Source: Betaproteobacteria bacterium
GTDB lineage: Bacteria; Pseudomonadota; Gammaproteobacteria; Burkholderiales; JAHFQX01
Assembly (NCBI GenBank): GCA_023259135.1
Contig: JAHFQX010000028.1
Span: forward strand, 1 to 37,350
Length of the DNA: 37,350 nucleotides
Direction of reading: 5' to 3'
How positions within the stretch are numbered: position 1 is the first letter of the stretch; the number at the start of each line of letters is the position of its first letter. The notes under the pieces were generated by a model. The model was not told where the DNA came from and did no database searches. It was given only the letters and a program-made list of their open reading frames with translations. The position numbers were made by a program, and so were the translations under genes. This document shows positions 1 through 7,855 of the stretch, in pieces.

Positions 1-185
1 GGCTTTTCGACTTGATCATCAGGCTCTTCGCGCTTGTTCTTCCACTTCTCATAGCACTCGAGGCCGCAAAAGTGCACAACGTAGTCCGTCGCTTCAGGAA
101 TTGTGGCTTCGGTTATGGGCACTTCCTTCAGGCATATCTCGCATGTGACGCGCTCCACTTTGATCGGCTTGTCACTTGTAGTCAT
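1..185 (-). CDS. DUF3330-type small zinc-ribbon-like protein, 3' end cut by window edge
   Basis: The gene starts with ATG at 185, preceded by a strong AAGGAGGG ribosome site about 6 nt upstream, and runs off the left edge after about 61 codons. The visible protein carries a CxxC (CEIC, residues 15-18) and a later FCGLEC, which together could form a four-cysteine metal site, followed by a charged tail. This pattern matches DUF3330, a family of roughly 70-residue proteins of unknown function that I recall also being found near mercury-resistance transposons. No transposon end is visible here. Its base composition is clearly less GC-rich than the core genes, so recent acquisition is possible. 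The family call rests on the cysteine spacing and recalled sequence; no function is implied. Confidence 0.6.
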   Translation of the reverse strand, partial: MTTSDKPIKVERVTCEICLKEVPITEATIPEATDYVVHFCGLECYEKWKNKREEPDDQVEK

Positions 186-279
186 AGCGCCCTCCTTTTA
201 TTGAAGATCGGAAATCGCGGGGTCAGGTCTATATCCGTAGCGCATTACACCAGATGGTTCGACCGCGTCCGAGGCGGGC

Positions 280-915
280 TTAGATGGCAGGCTTGTCCCG
301 CAACAGGGCTACGACCTCACCGTCCTCCACCTGGTCGAAGTCGAGGTAAAACTGCCCGACGGCGTAGAAGTCGGCGGGGGTTTCCAGGCAGACCATTTCA
401 TCGGCGTAGGCCGCTACCCGCTGGACCGTTTCTGGCGGCGCCACCGGCACGGCGCATACTAGTTTCTCCGGCTCCTTGGCCCGCAGCGCGTGGAGCGCGG
501 CGATCATGGTGGAGCCGGTGGCCAGCCCGTCGTCCACCACGATGACGATGCGCCCCGCCGGATCGATGGGCGGGCGCACCGGGGTGTACTGGGCGCGGCG
601 CTTGGCCAGGGTGGCGAGCTGTTCGCGTTTTTCCCGTTCCAGGTATTCGGCGCCGGCTCCCGCCAGGGCGGCGTGCTCGGAGAGCGTGCACCAGCCCGAT
701 TCGTCCATGGCCCCCAGAGCGTATTCCGGATTGCCGGGAGCCCGCAGCTTGCGCACCAGCACGACGTCCAGTTGACCTTGCAGCTCGTGGGCGATGATCT
801 TGCCCATGGGCACCGCTCCGCGGGGAATTGCCAGCACCAGCGGGTTGCGGCCCCGGTAGCGGGCCAGCGCCTGGGCGAGCTGCCGGGCGGCGTCGGCCCG
901 GTCGCGAAACACCAC
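280..915 (-). CDS. phosphoribosyltransferase family protein (type I PRTase fold)
   Basis: A 211-residue protein with a type I phosphoribosyltransferase fold. The PRPP-binding loop is visible as VIVVDDGLATGST in the middle of the protein: two acidic residues followed by the small-residue loop that grips the PRPP phosphate. The N-terminal part, with AIPRGAVPMG and VVLVRKLRAPGNPEYALGA, is typical of the stand-alone PRTases found beside stress genes, whose natural base substrate is unknown. I chose the GTG at 915 because it lies 6 bp after the stop of the upstream universal stress gene; the ribosome site is weak, which suggests translational coupling. The pairing of PRTase and UspA is common in hypoxia-response clusters. 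Substrate and reaction cannot be told from sequence. Confidence 0.85.
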   Translation of the reverse strand: MVFRDRADAARQLAQALARYRGRNPLVLAIPRGAVPMGKIIAHELQGQLDVVLVRKLRAPGNPEYALGAMDESGWCTLSEHAALAGAGAEYLEREKREQLATLAKRRAQYTPVRPPIDPAGRIVIVVDDGLATGSTMIAALHALRAKEPEKLVCAVPVAPPETVQRVAAYADEMVCLETPADFYAVGQFYLDFDQVEDGEVVALLRDKPAI

Positions 916-921
916 GACGGG

Positions 922-1365
922 TCAGCGGTAAACCAGCACCGGCACCTTGGAGTGGGTCAGCACCTTGCGGGTCTCGCTGCCCAACAGCAGGCTTTCCAAG
1001 CCGCGGCGGCCGTGGGAGGCCATGAGGATCAGGTCGCAACCCCGCTCCTCGGCGGTGCGGATAATGCCTTCATAGGTGTGGTAGCTGGTGAGGTAGACGG
1101 TTGCGCAGGCCACCCCAGCCGCTTGGGCGGCCTGGGTTGCCTTGCCGAGAATGCCCTCGGCGCGTTTCTTGGATTCTTCCTTGAACTGCTGTTCCAAGGA
1201 GGGGTCCAGCGGCGCCCAATCGGAGTAGTAAACGATGGGGAACTCCGGTTCCACGTGGACCGCCGTAACCTTGGCGCCCAACATCTTGGCCAGTTCCAGG
1301 CCTTTTGTCAGCGCCTTGTCCGACTGGGCGGTGCCGTCGGTGGGCAATAAGATGTGCTTGAACAT
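922..1365 (-). CDS. universal stress protein, UspA family
   Basis: A 147-residue single-domain Usp. It begins with the family hallmark MFKHILLPTDG and ends in the nucleotide-binding pattern ASHGRRGLESLLLGS followed by VLTHSKVPVLVYR. This fits the ATP-binding G-2X-G-9X-G(S/T) motif, with the first Gly replaced by Ala, a common variant, so ATP binding is likely but not certain. I chose the ATG at 1365 over a start ten codons upstream because GGGAGA lies about 7 nt before it and because Usp proteins start there. It forms a two-gene unit with the downstream PRTase. Usp proteins act in the cytoplasm in stasis, oxygen limitation and envelope stress; the specific trigger here is unknown. Confidence 0.9.
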   Translation of the reverse strand: MFKHILLPTDGTAQSDKALTKGLELAKMLGAKVTAVHVEPEFPIVYYSDWAPLDPSLEQQFKEESKKRAEGILGKATQAAQAAGVACATVYLTSYHTYEGIIRTAEERGCDLILMASHGRRGLESLLLGSETRKVLTHSKVPVLVYR

Positions 1366-1393
1366 GACCGTCTCCCGGGCTGTTGGGGACCCC

Positions 1394-1423
1394 ATTCTAG
1401 TCCGGGGTGGGTCTTATTTCCAA
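1394..1423 (-). promoter_or_regulatory. putative sigma-70 promoter of the usp-PRTase pair
   Basis: Read on the minus strand, TTGGAA (-35, 1423-1418), an 18-bp spacer and TAGAAT (-10, 1399-1394, five of six consensus bases) predict a start near 1387, about 20 nt before the usp start codon. It sits directly after the DinB stop codon. I saw no FNR-type palindrome here, unlike at the DUF2934/hsp20 run. Confidence 0.4.
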
Positions 1424-1438
1424 TACCGCGAAAAGGGG

Positions 1439-1945
1439 CTAGGGGCTTTCCACCACGCCGGGGACCCAGGGGATGTCGGTGGCGCCCGGCTCGTAGCCGA
1501 GCTGCTTGACCAGGGTCGTCACTTGTCCGCGGTGATGGGTCTGGTGGTTGAAAAGTTGGGTCACGAAGACCCAGGCGGGCCCGCGCCGGACCTTGCCGTC
1601 GGTGCTTGTATATTCGAAGGGCTGAGCCAACCAGCTCTCTTGCAGATTTGCCGCCCAATCGAGCATGAACACATCGGTCTTTTCGCGTTCGGCGCGGAGT
1701 TCGCCGAAGTCCGCGTAGAGGTCTTGGCCAATGGGGCCGGCGGCGGACGGCTGGCCGGTGAAACGCCGCAGCCAAGTCCGGTCGCCCCAGAGAATGTGAT
1801 TGAGGGTGCCGTGGATCGACTTGAAGAACGCGCCGAGATCGGCTTGGCGCCGCTCGTCGGGAATCCCGGCGCAGACGGCGTAGAGCTTGCCGTTCATCCA
1901 GCGGTTGTATTCCGCCATCAGTCGGTAGTAGTTTCCTGAGTACAC
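1439..1945 (-). CDS. DinB/YfiT-family putative metal-dependent protein
   Basis: A 168-residue protein of the DinB four-helix-bundle superfamily. The expected three-histidine metal site is visible: His50 in LNHILWGDRTW, and His134 and His138 in LFNHQTHHRG. The amino end YYRLMAEYNRWMN, in which a cell of unknown function is often paired with a bacillithiol- or mycothiol-type transferase fold, is typical of the family. I chose the GTG at 1945 because AAGGAGG stands 7 nt before it. An in-frame start 72 codons upstream would add a basic tail with no family similarity. Reactions known in the superfamily include thiol-dependent transfers, but none can be assigned here. The gene appears to stand alone between the usp promoter and the toxin-antitoxin remnant. 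Confidence 0.8.
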   Translation of the reverse strand: MYSGNYYRLMAEYNRWMNGKLYAVCAGIPDERRQADLGAFFKSIHGTLNHILWGDRTWLRRFTGQPSAAGPIGQDLYADFGELRAEREKTDVFMLDWAANLQESWLAQPFEYTSTDGKVRRGPAWVFVTQLFNHQTHHRGQVTTLVKQLGYEPGATDIPWVPGVVESP

Positions 1946-2155
1946 GATTATTCCTCCTTGGACCGCACACAGGCGTTGGGCGTCGGCTACTTGCGCGGCC
2001 CGCCGGTGTTTCGGGCGAGGCCAAAAATATATCACACGCCGGCTGATAGAGCGGGCGCTATGCTTGGAGTCAAAACGAGACAGGCCATGAACGGTGCGGC
2101 CAAGCGCTCCAGCCGGCCGCTCAGTCGCCGCGCTGTTTCGCGCCGTGCTGCGCTT

Positions 2156-2181
2156 CGACATTGGGTATCGACGTTGGGTAT
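2156..2181 (+). repeat. 13-bp imperfect tandem duplication at the toxin start
   Basis: CGACATTGGGTAT (2156-2168) is followed immediately by CGACGTTGGGTAT (2169-2181), one mismatch between the copies. The duplication spans the only in-frame start candidate of the higB-like toxin and coincides with loss of the normal start codon, so it may mark a local rearrangement. A 6-bp inverted repeat, GTAACG (2185-2190) and CGTTAC (2203-2208), follows. Confidence 0.8.
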
Positions 2182-2469
2182 CCTGTAACGTGGGGCGTTC
2201 CGCGTTACGCTAAGGGCCTGGAACGATTTTTCCTCAGGGGCACCAAAGCAGGCATCCAAGCGCAACACACCGAAAAGCTTGCGCTTATCCTGGGCCGATT
2301 GAACGTATCAGTCGCTCCCGAAGATATGAGTCTTCCCGGCCTCGTGTTGCACCCGCTTACCGGAAATCGAAAGGGAACGTGGGCTGTAAAGGTAAGCAGT
2401 AATTGGCGCGTGACTTTCGCGTTTCTTGAGGGGCACGCCACAAACGTTGATTATGAAGACTATCACTGA
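2161..2469 (+). CDS. higB: HigB-like mRNA interferase toxin (RelE superfamily), start codon degraded
   Basis: The body of the protein is a clear HigB of the RelE superfamily, which cleaves translated mRNA on the ribosome. The family stretches KGLERFF, GIQAQHTEKLALILGRLN, LPGLVLHPLTGNRKGTWAV, NWRVTF and the terminal NVDYEDYH are all visible. Normal family members begin about six residues before KGLERFF with an ATG. Here no ATG or GTG exists in frame near that point. The only candidate is a TTG at 2161 inside a 13-bp tandem duplication, which would add a foreign leader of about 16 residues. Together with the frameshifted antitoxin directly downstream, this suggests a module that is no longer expressed. 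Lower GC than its surroundings indicates lateral origin. Confidence 0.75.
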   Translation: MGIDVGYPVTWGVPRYAKGLERFFLRGTKAGIQAQHTEKLALILGRLNVSVAPEDMSLPGLVLHPLTGNRKGTWAVKVSSNWRVTFAFLEGHATNVDYEDYH

Positions 2470-2480
2470 GGTAATGGATC

Positions 2481-2764
2481 ATGCGGATGCATAACCCTCC
2501 CCATCCTGGAAAAGTACTTAGGCAGTTGTGCCTTGAGCCGTTGGGGTTAACCGTTACGCAAATGGCCGCGGCGCTCGCGTTTCGCGCAAGACGCTTTCGG
2601 CTATTCTCAATGAGCGTGCCGGCATCAGTCCCGAAATGGCGGTACGCCTTTCCATTGCATTCGGCACCACATCGAAAAGTTGGTTGAACCAGCAAGTCCA
2701 ATACGATCTTTGGCAAGCTGAGCAGCGCCGCCGAGAGCTGCGGGTCAAGAAACTCGCGGCCTAA
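2481..2764 (+). pseudogene. higA: higA antitoxin, broken by a single-base frameshift
   Basis: The reading frame opens with the HigA amino end MRMHNPPHPGKVLRQLCLEP and continues through GLTVTQMAAALA. Near 2575-2582 the frame is lost: where GCGCTCGGCGTTTCGCGC would give ALGVSR, the sequence has GCGCTCGCGTTTCGCGC, one G fewer. In the -1 frame the family resumes perfectly with SRKTLSAILNERAGIS, then MAVRLSIAFGTT, SWLNQQVQYDLW and a basic end closing at TAA 2762-2764. The helix-turn-helix is therefore cut between its two helices. The gene lies 11 nt after the toxin stop. A sequencing error is the alternative. If the break is real, the antitoxin is dead, which is tolerable only because the toxin start is also damaged. 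Confidence 0.85.
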
Positions 2765-2798
2765 GCCCCCCAACATCATTAGCGCCGGGCGTCGTCAA

Positions 2799-2813
2799 GC
2801 TAGGATGCCTAGC
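2799..2813 (-). terminator. small hairpin at the rtcB stop codon (possible terminator)
   Basis: GCTAGG-ATG-CCTAGC is a perfect 6-bp inverted repeat with a 3-base loop. It contains the rtcB stop codon (TAG, 2811-2809) and lies where convergent higBA and rtcB transcripts would meet. There is no T tract on either side, so it is at best a weak or factor-assisted terminator. Confidence 0.3.
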
Positions 2814-4239
2814 CCTTGATGCAGGCCTTGGGCCGCAACAAGGCCACCCGGCGGGCCAGCCCCGCCCGCTCGGTGGCTTCCGCCACCAGGTCCACGTCCT
2901 TGTAGGCTCCCGGAGCTTCTTCGGCGGCTCCCCTGAAAGAGCGGGTGCGGATCAGGATGCCTTGCTTCGCCAAGGCGTCCACCAGTTCCCGGCCGTGCCA
3001 GCGCTTCAGGGCTTGATTGCGGCTCATGGCGCGGCCGGCGCCGTGGCTGGCGGAAGCGAAGGCCCGGTTCTGCGCTTCCGGATTGCCCGCCAGGATGTAG
3101 GAGCTGGTGCCCATGCTGCCGCCGATGATGACCGGCTGCCCCGTCTCCTGGTAGGGTTCGGGTAGGCTGGGGTGGCCGGGCCCGAAAGCCCGGGTGGCGC
3201 CCTTGCGGTGCACGTAGAGCCGCCGGCGGCGGCCTTCCACCGTGTGGGTCTCGGCCTTGCAGGTGTTGTGGGAGACGTCGAACAGGGTGTCGAGCCGGGC
3301 CTCGGGAAGCACCGCGGCGAAGGCCTGCCGCGTGAGGTGGGCGAGGATTTGGCGGTTGGCCAGGGCGCAGTTGATGGCGGCATTCATGGCCCCCAGGTAT
3401 TGCCGCCCTTCGGCGGAGCGGATCGGAGCGCAAGCCAGTTCCCGGTCGGGCAGCCGGATGCCGAGGCGGGACGCGGCCTTGGCGAGGGTGACCAAGTAGT
3501 CGGTGCCGACCTGATGGCCCAGTCCACGGGAACCGCAATGGATGGACACCACCACCTGTCCGACATGCAGGCCGAAAGCCTGGGCCGCGGACGGGTCGAA
3601 AATCCGCTCCACCGCCTGCACCTCCAGATAATGGTTGCCCGAGCCCAGGGTGCCCATCTCGCCACGCTGGCGTTTTTTGGCAAGCTCGGAAACCTGGCGC
3701 GGATCGGCGTCCGCCACCCGGCCGCCTTCCTCGACGTAGTCCAGGTCGGCGACGCTTCCATAGCCCTGGGCGACTGCCCAGCGGGCGCCTCCTTCGAGAA
3801 CCTTGTCCAATTCGGGAGGAGCCAGCTTGATTTCGCCTTCCTCCCCCACTCCGGCAGGAATGACGCGGAACAGGGTATCGGCCAGCCGCTCTAGCCGCGG
3901 CGCGAGGGAATCCTGCTGCAGGTTGGTCCGCAGGCAGCGGATGCCGCAGGAGATGTCGAAGCCCACCCCCCCGGCCGAGATGATGCCTCCCGCCTCCGGA
4001 TCGAAGGCCGCCACGCCGCCGATGGGGAAGCCATAGCCCCAGTGGGCGTCGGGCATGGTCATGGCGGCTCCCACCAGGCCGGGGAGCTTGGCCACGTTGC
4101 GGATCTGCTCCAACACCTTGTCGTCCATGGTTTGCAATAGCGGCGCGCTGCCGTAGAGCCGGATCTCCGGGACGCCGGGCTCGGGGTGGGCCAGGGTCCA
4201 GCAATAGGGGGTAAGGGATTGGAGTTTCGCAATGTCCAT
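2809..4239 (-). CDS. rtcB: RNA 3'-phosphate/5'-OH ligase RtcB
   Basis: RtcB joins RNA 2',3'-cyclic phosphate or 3'-phosphate ends to 5'-OH ends using GTP and Mn2+. At 476 residues it has the usual full length. The metal and guanylylation residues match the known archaeal enzyme: Asp95 and Cys98 in GGVGFDISCG, Asn202 and His203 in GSGNHYLEVQ, His234 in IHCGSRGLGHQ, His324 in DVSHNTCK and His399 in SHGAGRAMSR, the last being the histidine that accepts GMP. The start ATG at 4239 follows the archease stop by 13 bp. It is the last gene of a five-gene minus-strand run, and its partner archease is directly upstream, as in many genomes. I see no rtcR-type sigma-54 activator or -24/-12 promoter, so its control differs from the E. 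coli rtcBA system. Confidence 0.97.
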   Translation of the reverse strand: MDIAKLQSLTPYCWTLAHPEPGVPEIRLYGSAPLLQTMDDKVLEQIRNVAKLPGLVGAAMTMPDAHWGYGFPIGGVAAFDPEAGGIISAGGVGFDISCGIRCLRTNLQQDSLAPRLERLADTLFRVIPAGVGEEGEIKLAPPELDKVLEGGARWAVAQGYGSVADLDYVEEGGRVADADPRQVSELAKKRQRGEMGTLGSGNHYLEVQAVERIFDPSAAQAFGLHVGQVVVSIHCGSRGLGHQVGTDYLVTLAKAASRLGIRLPDRELACAPIRSAEGRQYLGAMNAAINCALANRQILAHLTRQAFAAVLPEARLDTLFDVSHNTCKAETHTVEGRRRRLYVHRKGATRAFGPGHPSLPEPYQETGQPVIIGGSMGTSSYILAGNPEAQNRAFASASHGAGRAMSRNQALKRWHGRELVDALAKQGILIRTRSFRGAAEEAPGAYKDVDLVAEATERAGLARRVALLRPKACIKG

Positions 4240-4252
4240 AATTCAAATCTGT

Positions 4253-4669
4253 TCAAACATCCACCACGCAACGGGCTTCCCAGCCATCTTTTCTCCGCTC
4301 TACCTTGAGCATGGTGAGGGTGGCGCCCTTGACTTCCACGCCCGGCGATAGATCGGCCCGCCAGGCTTCGCCGCCGGCCTCGCCTCGCCAGCGGTTCCGC
4401 TCCCGGCTCAAGCGGAAGCGGCTGAAGATCAAGCCCCGCTCCCGGGCGGTGGCCAGCAGTAGATTAAGCCAATTCACCAAGGCGAATTCCAAATCCGCCT
4501 CTTCGAACTCTATCTTCGCCTCGGTCAGGGGACGGACCTCGGCGGGGTCGGCCATGATGGCGAAGGTGGCCACAGCCGCGGCTTCAAAGGCATGTTCCAC
4601 AGTGTCGCCGTGGCCGATGATGCCGATGTCGGCGTCGTGGTCGAAGTAGTCATAGCCCGACGGGATCAA
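4253..4669 (-). CDS. archease, RtcB activator
   Basis: Archease speeds RtcB guanylylation and turnover. The 138-residue protein starts with the family signature YDYFDHDADIGIIGHG, carries the conserved LVNWLNLLL helix, and ends RCVVDV, where the terminal Asp belongs to the metal site. The start is TTG at 4669, inside a 4-nt TTGA overlap with the nrdJ stop. GGGAGG 4 nt upstream supports this start and implies coupled translation. With rtcB 13 bp downstream the pair forms a complete RNA ligation unit. What is unusual is its translational coupling to a ribonucleotide reductase gene. Confidence 0.93.
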   Translation of the reverse strand: MIPSGYDYFDHDADIGIIGHGDTVEHAFEAAAVATFAIMADPAEVRPLTEAKIEFEEADLEFALVNWLNLLLATARERGLIFSRFRLSRERNRWRGEAGGEAWRADLSPGVEVKGATLTMLKVERRKDGWEARCVVDV

Positions 4670-6480
4670 TCGGCCTCCCGGGCGAGGGAACAGCAGTGGC
4701 TTTCGGGGGGCGTGGGTTCTTCCATCAGCACCGCTCCGGTTACCGGGTTGGAGCGGAAGGTGGTGCAGCCCTTGAGGTCCAGGCGGTAGGCTTCCCAGTA
4801 GAGCGAGACGAAATCCTCGAAAGGATAATCGGCCGGCACCGTGACCGTCTTTGATACGGCGTTGTCCACGTGCCGCTGCAATACCGCTTGCATGGCGAGC
4901 TGGGCGTGGGGAGAGACGTCGGCCACGGTGACGAAGGCGGCCGGCAGCGCGTCGCCAGGGGTCCGCTGTTGGAACAGACGATAGGCATAGTCCATCACCG
5001 GCAGCGTCTCCAGGGCTCCGTCGGCGCGGTGCATGCGACGCTGGTATTCAAAGCGAAACACCGGCTCCAGGCCGCTGGAGACGTTGTCGGCCAGCAGGCT
5101 CACGGTGCCGGTGGGAGCAATGGCGGTGAGATGGCTGTTGCGGATGCCGCGGTGCCAGATGCCGTCTACGATGTCTTCCGGCAGGCGGGCGATGAATTCT
5201 CCCTGGGTGTGTTCGGAGGCGACGAACTGAGGGAACGGGCCTTTCTCCTTGGCGAGCTGGATCGAGGCCCGGTAGGCCGAGTGACACACGGTTTTCATCA
5301 CCGTATCGGCGGCGGCCCGGGCTGCTTCGGAATCGTAGCGGAGGCCCAGCATGATCAAAGCATCCGCCAGCCCGGTGACGCCCAGCCCCAGCCGGCGGGA
5401 GGCTTGCGCCGCTTCCCGCTGCCGGGGCAACGGGAAGCGGGACAGGTCGTAGACATTGTCCAGCATGCGAGTAGCTACTTCCACGGTGGCGGCGATGGCT
5501 TGCAGATCGAGGCGGGCTTCCGGCGTGAAAGGCGCCTCGACGAAGCGAGGCAGGTTCACCGAGCCCAGGTCGCAGGCGCCGTAGGCGGGCAACGGTACCT
5601 CGCCGCAGGGATTGGTGGAGATGAGTTTCTCGGCGTACCACAGGTTGTTGGCGCGGCGTACCCGGTCGATGAAGATCACCCCCGGCTCGGCGGCTTCGTA
5701 GGTGGCGCCCATGATGCGTTCCCACAGGGCGCGGGCCGGAACCCGCCGCAGCACCCGGCAGGGTTCGGGGGGATGGCCGCCCCAGGCGCGCATCGCGATT
5801 TCCTCGTCCGGAGCGGCGGGTTCGCTGCCCAAGGGGAAGACCAGAGGCCAGTCGCCGTCCGCTTGCAAGGCCGCCATGAAAGCGTCGCTGACCAGCACCG
5901 ACAGGTTGAAGTGGCGCAGCGCTTCTCCATGGCGCTTGGCGTCGATGAAGGCTTCGATGTCCGGATGGTCGCAGCGCAGCGTGGCCATCATGGCGCCGCG
6001 GCGCGCCCCGGTGGACAAGATGGTGGCGCACATGGCGTCCCAGATGCCCATGAAGGATACCGGCCCGGAGGCGATGGCGCCGGCCCCCCGGGCCTGCATG
6101 CCGAAGGGCCGCAGCGTCGAGAAGTCGTAGCCCACTCCGCCTCCCTGCTGCATGGTCAGGGCGCCTTCCTTGAGACCGTCGAAGATGCCGTCCAGGGAAT
6201 CCTCGATGACTCCCATGACGAAGCAGTTGAACAGCGTGACCTTGCGGGGATTGCCCGCCCCGGCCAGGATGCGGCCGCCGGGCAGAAAGCGGAAATCCGC
6301 CAGGATGCCATGGAAGCGGGTCTCCCAAAGATCCTGGTGGGCGGGCTCGACGCTGGCCAGGGCCTTTGCCACCCGGCGCCAGGATTCGTGAATGGATTGC
6401 TCTCCGGCTTCCCGCAACCGGTACTTGGCGTCCCACAAGCGGGCCGAGACATCGCTCAGGAAGGGAGACGGTGGGTTCAC
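4666..6480 (-). CDS. nrdJ: adenosylcobalamin-dependent (class II) ribonucleotide reductase
   Basis: Class II reductases make deoxyribonucleotides with a B12-generated thiyl radical and need no oxygen. The 604-residue protein shows the redox Cys86 in LFNCFVMG, the radical-bearing Cys292 in NPCGEVPLP with Asn290 and Glu294, and the second redox Cys303 in GACDLGSVNL. The 11-residue spacing between the last two matches the Thermotoga NrdJ cysteines. A Cys-Cys pair near the end (596-597) is likely the shuttle that re-reduces the active site. No ATP-cone precedes the catalytic domain and no class I tyrosine-radical subunit lies nearby. The start is GTG at 6480, 16 bp after pncB, with a weak ribosome site. 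I found no cobalamin riboswitch upstream in the operon. Confidence 0.93.
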   Translation of the reverse strand: MNPPSPFLSDVSARLWDAKYRLREAGEQSIHESWRRVAKALASVEPAHQDLWETRFHGILADFRFLPGGRILAGAGNPRKVTLFNCFVMGVIEDSLDGIFDGLKEGALTMQQGGGVGYDFSTLRPFGMQARGAGAIASGPVSFMGIWDAMCATILSTGARRGAMMATLRCDHPDIEAFIDAKRHGEALRHFNLSVLVSDAFMAALQADGDWPLVFPLGSEPAAPDEEIAMRAWGGHPPEPCRVLRRVPARALWERIMGATYEAAEPGVIFIDRVRRANNLWYAEKLISTNPCGEVPLPAYGACDLGSVNLPRFVEAPFTPEARLDLQAIAATVEVATRMLDNVYDLSRFPLPRQREAAQASRRLGLGVTGLADALIMLGLRYDSEAARAAADTVMKTVCHSAYRASIQLAKEKGPFPQFVASEHTQGEFIARLPEDIVDGIWHRGIRNSHLTAIAPTGTVSLLADNVSSGLEPVFRFEYQRRMHRADGALETLPVMDYAYRLFQQRTPGDALPAAFVTVADVSPHAQLAMQAVLQRHVDNAVSKTVTVPADYPFEDFVSLYWEAYRLDLKGCTTFRSNPVTGAVLMEEPTPPESHCCSLAREAD

Positions 6481-6496
6481 GATGGCGACTCGCGGC

Positions 6497-7855
6497 TCAG
6501 TGGGGTTGCCGGTCCACCGCGGCGGCCAAGTCCCGCAGCGCCTGGGCGATGGTCACCGGATAGGGGGAGGGCCGGTGTTGCGGGCCGTGGAAGGTTTGCA
6601 ATTCCCTGAGGGGTTCCGGCAGCAGCGCCAACTGCTCGGCGCAGCGAGCCCGGGCGGCGGCCAGGTTGTCCCGTGGGATGAGCCGCCGGCCGCCTTGCAT
6701 CACCGGTTGCAGCAGGGGGGCGCCGGGTTGGGGATCGCTCTCCACGGTCACCGTGTCCCCGGCCATTTTTCCGTCATCGCCATAGCGCCGGTATACCACT
6801 TTTCGGCCAGGCCAAGTGGCCTTGCCTTCGGAGCGCTTGCGGCGGGCCAGTCCGGCGTATTCCTGAAGCTTGTAGGCGCAGTCCAGAAACGGCATGTCGC
6901 CGGAAGTGGTGAGATGGGTGCCGACGCCGAAGCCGTCGATGGGCGCCCCTTCCCCCAGCAGGCGCGCCATCTGGGTTTCGTCCAGGTTGCCGCTGGCGAA
7001 GGTGCCGATTTGGGGGAACCCCCCCGCGTCCAGAATGCCGCGCACGGCCTTGGCGTGCCGCGCCAAATCGCCGCTGTCCAGCCGCACCGATTTGACGGTG
7101 ATGCCTTCCCGGGCCAGTTGCGGCGCCAGTTCCACCACCTTGGCGACGGCGGCTTCGGTGTCGTAGGTGTCGATGAGCAGCACCACGTTGCCCGGATGGC
7201 AGCGGGCGAAGGCGGCGAAGGCTGCCATTTCGCTGGCGTGGGCCTCGATGTAGGAATGGGCCATGGTGCCGAATACCGGGATGCCGAAGCGGACTCCGGC
7301 CAGCACCGTGGCGGTGCCGGAAAATCCCGCGAGGCTGGCGGCGCGGGCCGCCAGCAAGCCGGCCTCGGCGCCGTGGGCGCGGCGCAGGCCGAAATCGACC
7401 AGCAGCTTGCCGGGAGCCGCCAACACGCAGCGGGCAGCCTTGGAGGCCACCAGGGTTTCGAAATGCAGCAGATTGATGAGCCGGCTTTCCGCCAGTTGCG
7501 CCTCGGGCATGGGCGCGGTGACCCGCAGGATGGGCTCATGGGGGAAGAATACCGTCCCCTCCGGCATGGCGTGGACGTCGCCGGTGAAGCGGAAGTCCCG
7601 CAAGGTATCCAAGAACCGGGCGGTGAAGCCGCCGTGGGCTTGCAGCCAGGCCAGGTCTTCCTCGGAGAACTTCAGATCTTCCAAATAGTCCAGCGCCTGG
7701 TCTAGGCCGGCGGCGACCAGAAAACGCCGGCCCGGAGGCAATTCCCGGGCGAAGAACTCGAATACCGCCGTGTCCTCCATGCCTTCGGCGTAATATGCCT
7801 GGAGCATGGTGAGCTGGTAGAGATCGGTGAGCAGCGGGCTGGCGGCATCACTCAT
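6497..7855 (-). CDS. pncB: nicotinate phosphoribosyltransferase
   Basis: It converts nicotinate, PRPP and ATP to nicotinate mononucleotide in the Preiss-Handler branch of NAD synthesis. The 452-residue protein has the family start LLTDLYQLTMLQAYY, then FEFFARELPPGRRFLVAAGL, the central SYIEAHASEMAAFAAF containing the conserved His region, LIDTYDT, VRLDSGDLA and FASGNLDE. These match the bacterial PncB2-like subfamily rather than E. coli PncB. The ATG at 7855 overlaps the pncA stop by 4 nt (ATGA), so the two enzymes of nicotinamide salvage are made together. Confidence 0.94.
   Translation of the reverse strand: MSDAASPLLTDLYQLTMLQAYYAEGMEDTAVFEFFARELPPGRRFLVAAGLDQALDYLEDLKFSEEDLAWLQAHGGFTARFLDTLRDFRFTGDVHAMPEGTVFFPHEPILRVTAPMPEAQLAESRLINLLHFETLVASKAARCVLAAPGKLLVDFGLRRAHGAEAGLLAARAASLAGFSGTATVLAGVRFGIPVFGTMAHSYIEAHASEMAAFAAFARCHPGNVVLLIDTYDTEAAVAKVVELAPQLAREGITVKSVRLDSGDLARHAKAVRGILDAGGFPQIGTFASGNLDETQMARLLGEGAPIDGFGVGTHLTTSGDMPFLDCAYKLQEYAGLARRKRSEGKATWPGRKVVYRRYGDDGKMAGDTVTVESDPQPGAPLLQPVMQGGRRLIPRDNLAAARARCAEQLALLPEPLRELQTFHGPQHRPSPYPVTIAQALRDLAAAVDRQPH

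Noticed and set aside
1-185. Mobile-element boundary suggested by DUF3330
   Set aside because: No terminal inverted repeats, transposase or resolvase are visible, and the gene is cut by the window edge.
398-1039. Long minus-strand open frame covering parts of the phosphoribosyltransferase and usp genes
   Set aside because: Its product is Arg/Pro/Gly-rich without family motifs and it overlaps two well-supported genes in another frame; it is a by-product of high GC.
1958-2188. 76-codon plus-strand frame upstream of the toxin
   Set aside because: No family similarity or ribosome site; it overlaps the amino end of higB and the tandem duplication. The stretch 1946-2160 shows no supported gene.
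2795-4246. 483-codon minus-strand frame overlapping rtcB
   Set aside because: rtcB in the neighbouring frame has all catalytic residues; this frame gives low-complexity Arg/Gly/Pro sequence only.
4870-6609. 579-codon plus-strand frame opposite nrdJ
   Set aside because: It mirrors the reductase gene, has Gly/His/Gln-rich composition, no ribosome site and no recognisable domain.
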